From NCBI GenBank assembly GCA_947307285.1, contig CAMZIS010000082.1:1-6020 (forward strand): a stretch of DNA of 6,020 nucleotides, given 5' to 3'. This DNA is from an uncultured Peptococcaceae bacterium. GTDB taxonomy: Bacteria > Bacillota > Dehalobacteriia > UBA4068. Made by a program: the position numbers and the translations under genes. Position 1 is the first letter of the stretch; every line of letters starts with the position of its first letter. The notes under the pieces are model-generated. The model ran no database searches, was not told where the DNA came from, and saw only the letters and a program-made list of their open reading frames with translations. Positions 5,859 to 6,020 of this stretch are shown here, in pieces.

Positions 5859-5887
5859 TATAAGTTCCCGAATTTGGGCCTGTTTTT

Positions 5888-5923
5888 GAGACGCATCCTG
5901 AGACAGATCCCGGGACGGATCAG
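5888..5923. repeat. Three tandem imperfect 12-base repeats
   Basis: GAGACGCATCCT (5888-5899), GAGACAGATCCC (5900-5911) and GGGACGGATCAG (5912-5923) are adjacent copies sharing a G-R-GAC-N-N-ATC core. They lie between the end of the cyclase-like gene and the GTCTTA repeat. The junction of copies two and three also contains CCCGGG and a short inverted repeat GATCC/GGATC. No function can be assigned. Confidence 0.5.
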
Positions 5924-5939
5924 CTCCAGCGGTCTTTTT

Positions 5940-6020
5940 TTACTCGAACCAGGCCACGGCGCGGACGGGAGAGCCGTCGCAGTCCCTGATCTTCAGCGGG
6001 AAGCAGCTGAACCAGAACAG
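5940..6020 (-). CDS. Cyclase family protein (kynurenine formamidase-like), C-terminal fragment, cut by window edge
   Basis: The minus strand is open from the right edge and stops at TAA (5942-5940), leaving 26 residues. They include CFPLKI, then DGSPVRAVA close to the end. This matches the usual C-terminus of cyclase/metal-dependent hydrolase proteins (PLKI-x-DG-x-PVRA), a family that includes kynurenine formamidase and other amide hydrolases. The catalytic HxGTHxDxP motif would lie outside the window. The fragment is on the same strand as the two GNAT genes, but about 200 bases of repeats separate them, so a shared operon is uncertain. The call rests on a short stretch. Confidence 0.6.
   Translation of the reverse strand: MFWFSCFPLKIRDCDGSPVRAVAWFE

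Noticed and set aside
5829..5923. CRISPR array
   Set aside because: The repeats are 6 and 12 bases, adjacent, degenerate and without unique spacers, and no cas gene is present.
5924..5942. Terminator with the T run before 5941
   Set aside because: The T run is on the + strand, where no gene ends, and no stable GC stem precedes it. On the minus strand it reads as an A run right at the cyclase stop.

Overview
The window carries a complete citrate lyase (or closely related citramalate lyase) gene cluster on the + strand. It comes from a GC-rich bacterium with strong AGGAGG-type ribosome binding sites and a perfect sigma70/sigmaA consensus promoter. The likely host is an anaerobic, high-GC Firmicute, for example of the Clostridia. 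This rests on Shine-Dalgarno strength, the style of the acetyltransferases and the fermentation enzyme; there is no rRNA or other marker, so it is inference only.

Layout. Bases 2-772 are the C-terminal half of a sodium:solute symporter that enters from the left edge. Eleven bases after its stop, a promoter (TTGACA, 17-bp spacer, TATAAT at 783-811) opens the cit cluster: citC (849-1856, the ligase that acetylates the enzyme), citD (1935-2228, acyl carrier subunit), citE (2230-3111, lyase subunit) and citF (3126-4685, acyl-transferase subunit). A perfect 12-bp hairpin at 4713-4742 with A and T tracts on either side ends the operon. It can also terminate the converging minus-strand genes. Those are two tandem GNAT acetyltransferases (5208-5741, then 4759-5196). 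A 198-bp intergenic stretch (5742-5939) lies upstream of them and holds three kinds of short repeats. The last 81 bases are the 3' end of a minus-strand cyclase-family gene.

How the genes work together. CitD, CitE and CitF form the lyase: the thiol prosthetic group on CitD Ser14 carries acetyl, CitF exchanges acetyl for citrate, and CitE cleaves citryl-thioester to oxaloacetate and acetyl-thioester. CitC restores the acetyl group at the cost of ATP. The prosthetic-group genes citX and citG are not in the window, and the operon terminates right after citF, so they must be elsewhere. The symporter could bring in an organic anion, but the promoter between it and citC means co-regulation is not shown. 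The GNATs and cyclase look unrelated to citrate metabolism.

Nothing here is clearly a new system. The least explained DNA is the repeat-rich intergenic region 5742-5939, followed by the question of whether the lyase acts on citrate or citramalate.
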